This document shows positions 6,610 through 6,872 of a stretch of DNA of 6,872 bases, in pieces. Under the pieces are notes generated by a model that was not told the origin of the DNA, did no database searches, and saw only the letters and a list, made by a program, of their open reading frames with translations. Each line of letters starts with the position of its first letter. The first letter of the stretch is position 1. The position numbers and the translations under genes were made by a program. The stretch is from positions 1 to 6,872 of the forward strand of contig JAIBBE010000168.1 in assembly GCA_019694835.1 (NCBI GenBank). Direction: 5' to 3'. This stretch comes from Fimbriimonadaceae bacterium (GTDB lineage: Bacteria; Armatimonadota; Fimbriimonadia; Fimbriimonadales; Fimbriimonadaceae).

Positions 6610-6872
6610 TCAAATCGGCGCCGCCGTCGCTAGCACCTTCATCGTCGGCGGCAGCAGCGTCGCCGTGTGCGTCCTCCCCGCCACCCAGGCATCGATCATG
6701 TCCGCCCACTCCTGCAGCATGTGACGTCGTTGCTCTGCGTACTCGGCCTTGTTGTAGACGCCGCGCGATGAGCGCCCGTCTTCGTGGGCCAGGCACTTCT
6801 CGATCCAGTCGCTGTTGAAGCCGAGCTCGTTCAGGATGGTCGAGCCGGTGCGGCGCAGGTCGTGCACCGTGA
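6610..6872 (-). CDS. P4-type tyrosine recombinase/integrase, C-terminal catalytic part (5' end outside window)
   Basis: The frame is open from the right edge to the TGA at 6610-6612 and encodes the last part of a phage-type integrase. It starts inside the catalytic domain with T-V-H-D-L-R-R-T-G, the HxxR box of tyrosine recombinases. LAHEDGRSS supplies the second conserved His, and VYNKAEY the likely nucleophilic Tyr (the first Tyr by position). The AEQRRHMLQEWAD tail is typical of P4-like integrases of genomic islands and prophages, which insert elements at tRNA genes. The N-terminal SAM-like and DUF4102-type domains would lie beyond the edge. The valine codon GTG at 6867-6865 is not the start; it lies inside the conserved box. 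The gene runs in the same direction as the cargo operon and ends 381 bp before its first start codon. It has high GC (68% in 6661-6720). Confidence 0.93.
   Translation of the reverse strand, partial: TVHDLRRTGSTILNELGFNSDWIEKCLAHEDGRSSRGVYNKAEYAEQRRHMLQEWADMIDAWVAGRTHTATLLPPTMKVLATAAPI

Noticed and set aside
1..6872. CRISPR array, tRNA, rRNA or insertion sequence
   Set aside because: No regularly spaced repeats, cloverleaf-like segment, transposase motif or terminal inverted repeats were seen on reading both strands.

Overview
The window looks like part of a genomic island in a high-GC proteobacterium. A Xanthomonadaceae-type gammaproteobacterium is my best guess, from the wording of the integrase tail and the roughly 70% GC of the flanks, but nothing here proves the taxon. 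Both edges carry mobile-element genes cut by the window boundary: the C-terminal part of an AlpA-type excision regulator at the left (+ strand, ends at 251) and the C-terminal catalytic part of a P4-type tyrosine recombinase at the right (- strand, 6610 to the edge). Neither att site nor a tRNA is inside the window.

Between them lies one compact three-gene operon on the - strand, read right to left: (1) a 533-residue alpha/beta hydrolase with an HFHGG oxyanion motif, a GHSTG nucleophile elbow and a late DHGSF histidine; (2) a 953-residue protein with an N-terminal caspase-like (peptidase C14, metacaspase-type) domain carrying a His110/Cys160 dyad, followed by a Pro/Gly linker, two beta-rich modules and a long helical C-terminal half; (3) a 489-residue protein with an HELRH zinc-protease motif. 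Genes 1 and 2 join through a TGATG stop/start overlap and genes 2 and 3 overlap by 8 bp, so the three products are probably made together. The first gene has a clear GGAG ribosome-binding site; the third has none visible and probably depends on translational coupling.

Sampled cargo lines have lower GC (about 53-62%) than the sampled AlpA and integrase lines (about 68-70%), which fits independent acquisition of the cargo. Three different putative hydrolase/protease activities, coupled in one operon in the slot between integrase and AlpA, make a candidate anti-phage (abortive-infection type) or other conflict system. I do not recognise this combination as a named defence system. The function is inferred; the motifs and gene order are seen directly. 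The 381 bp between the first operon gene and the integrase (6229-6609) holds presumed operon control sequence and perhaps one very small ORF, with no RNA gene that I can recognise.
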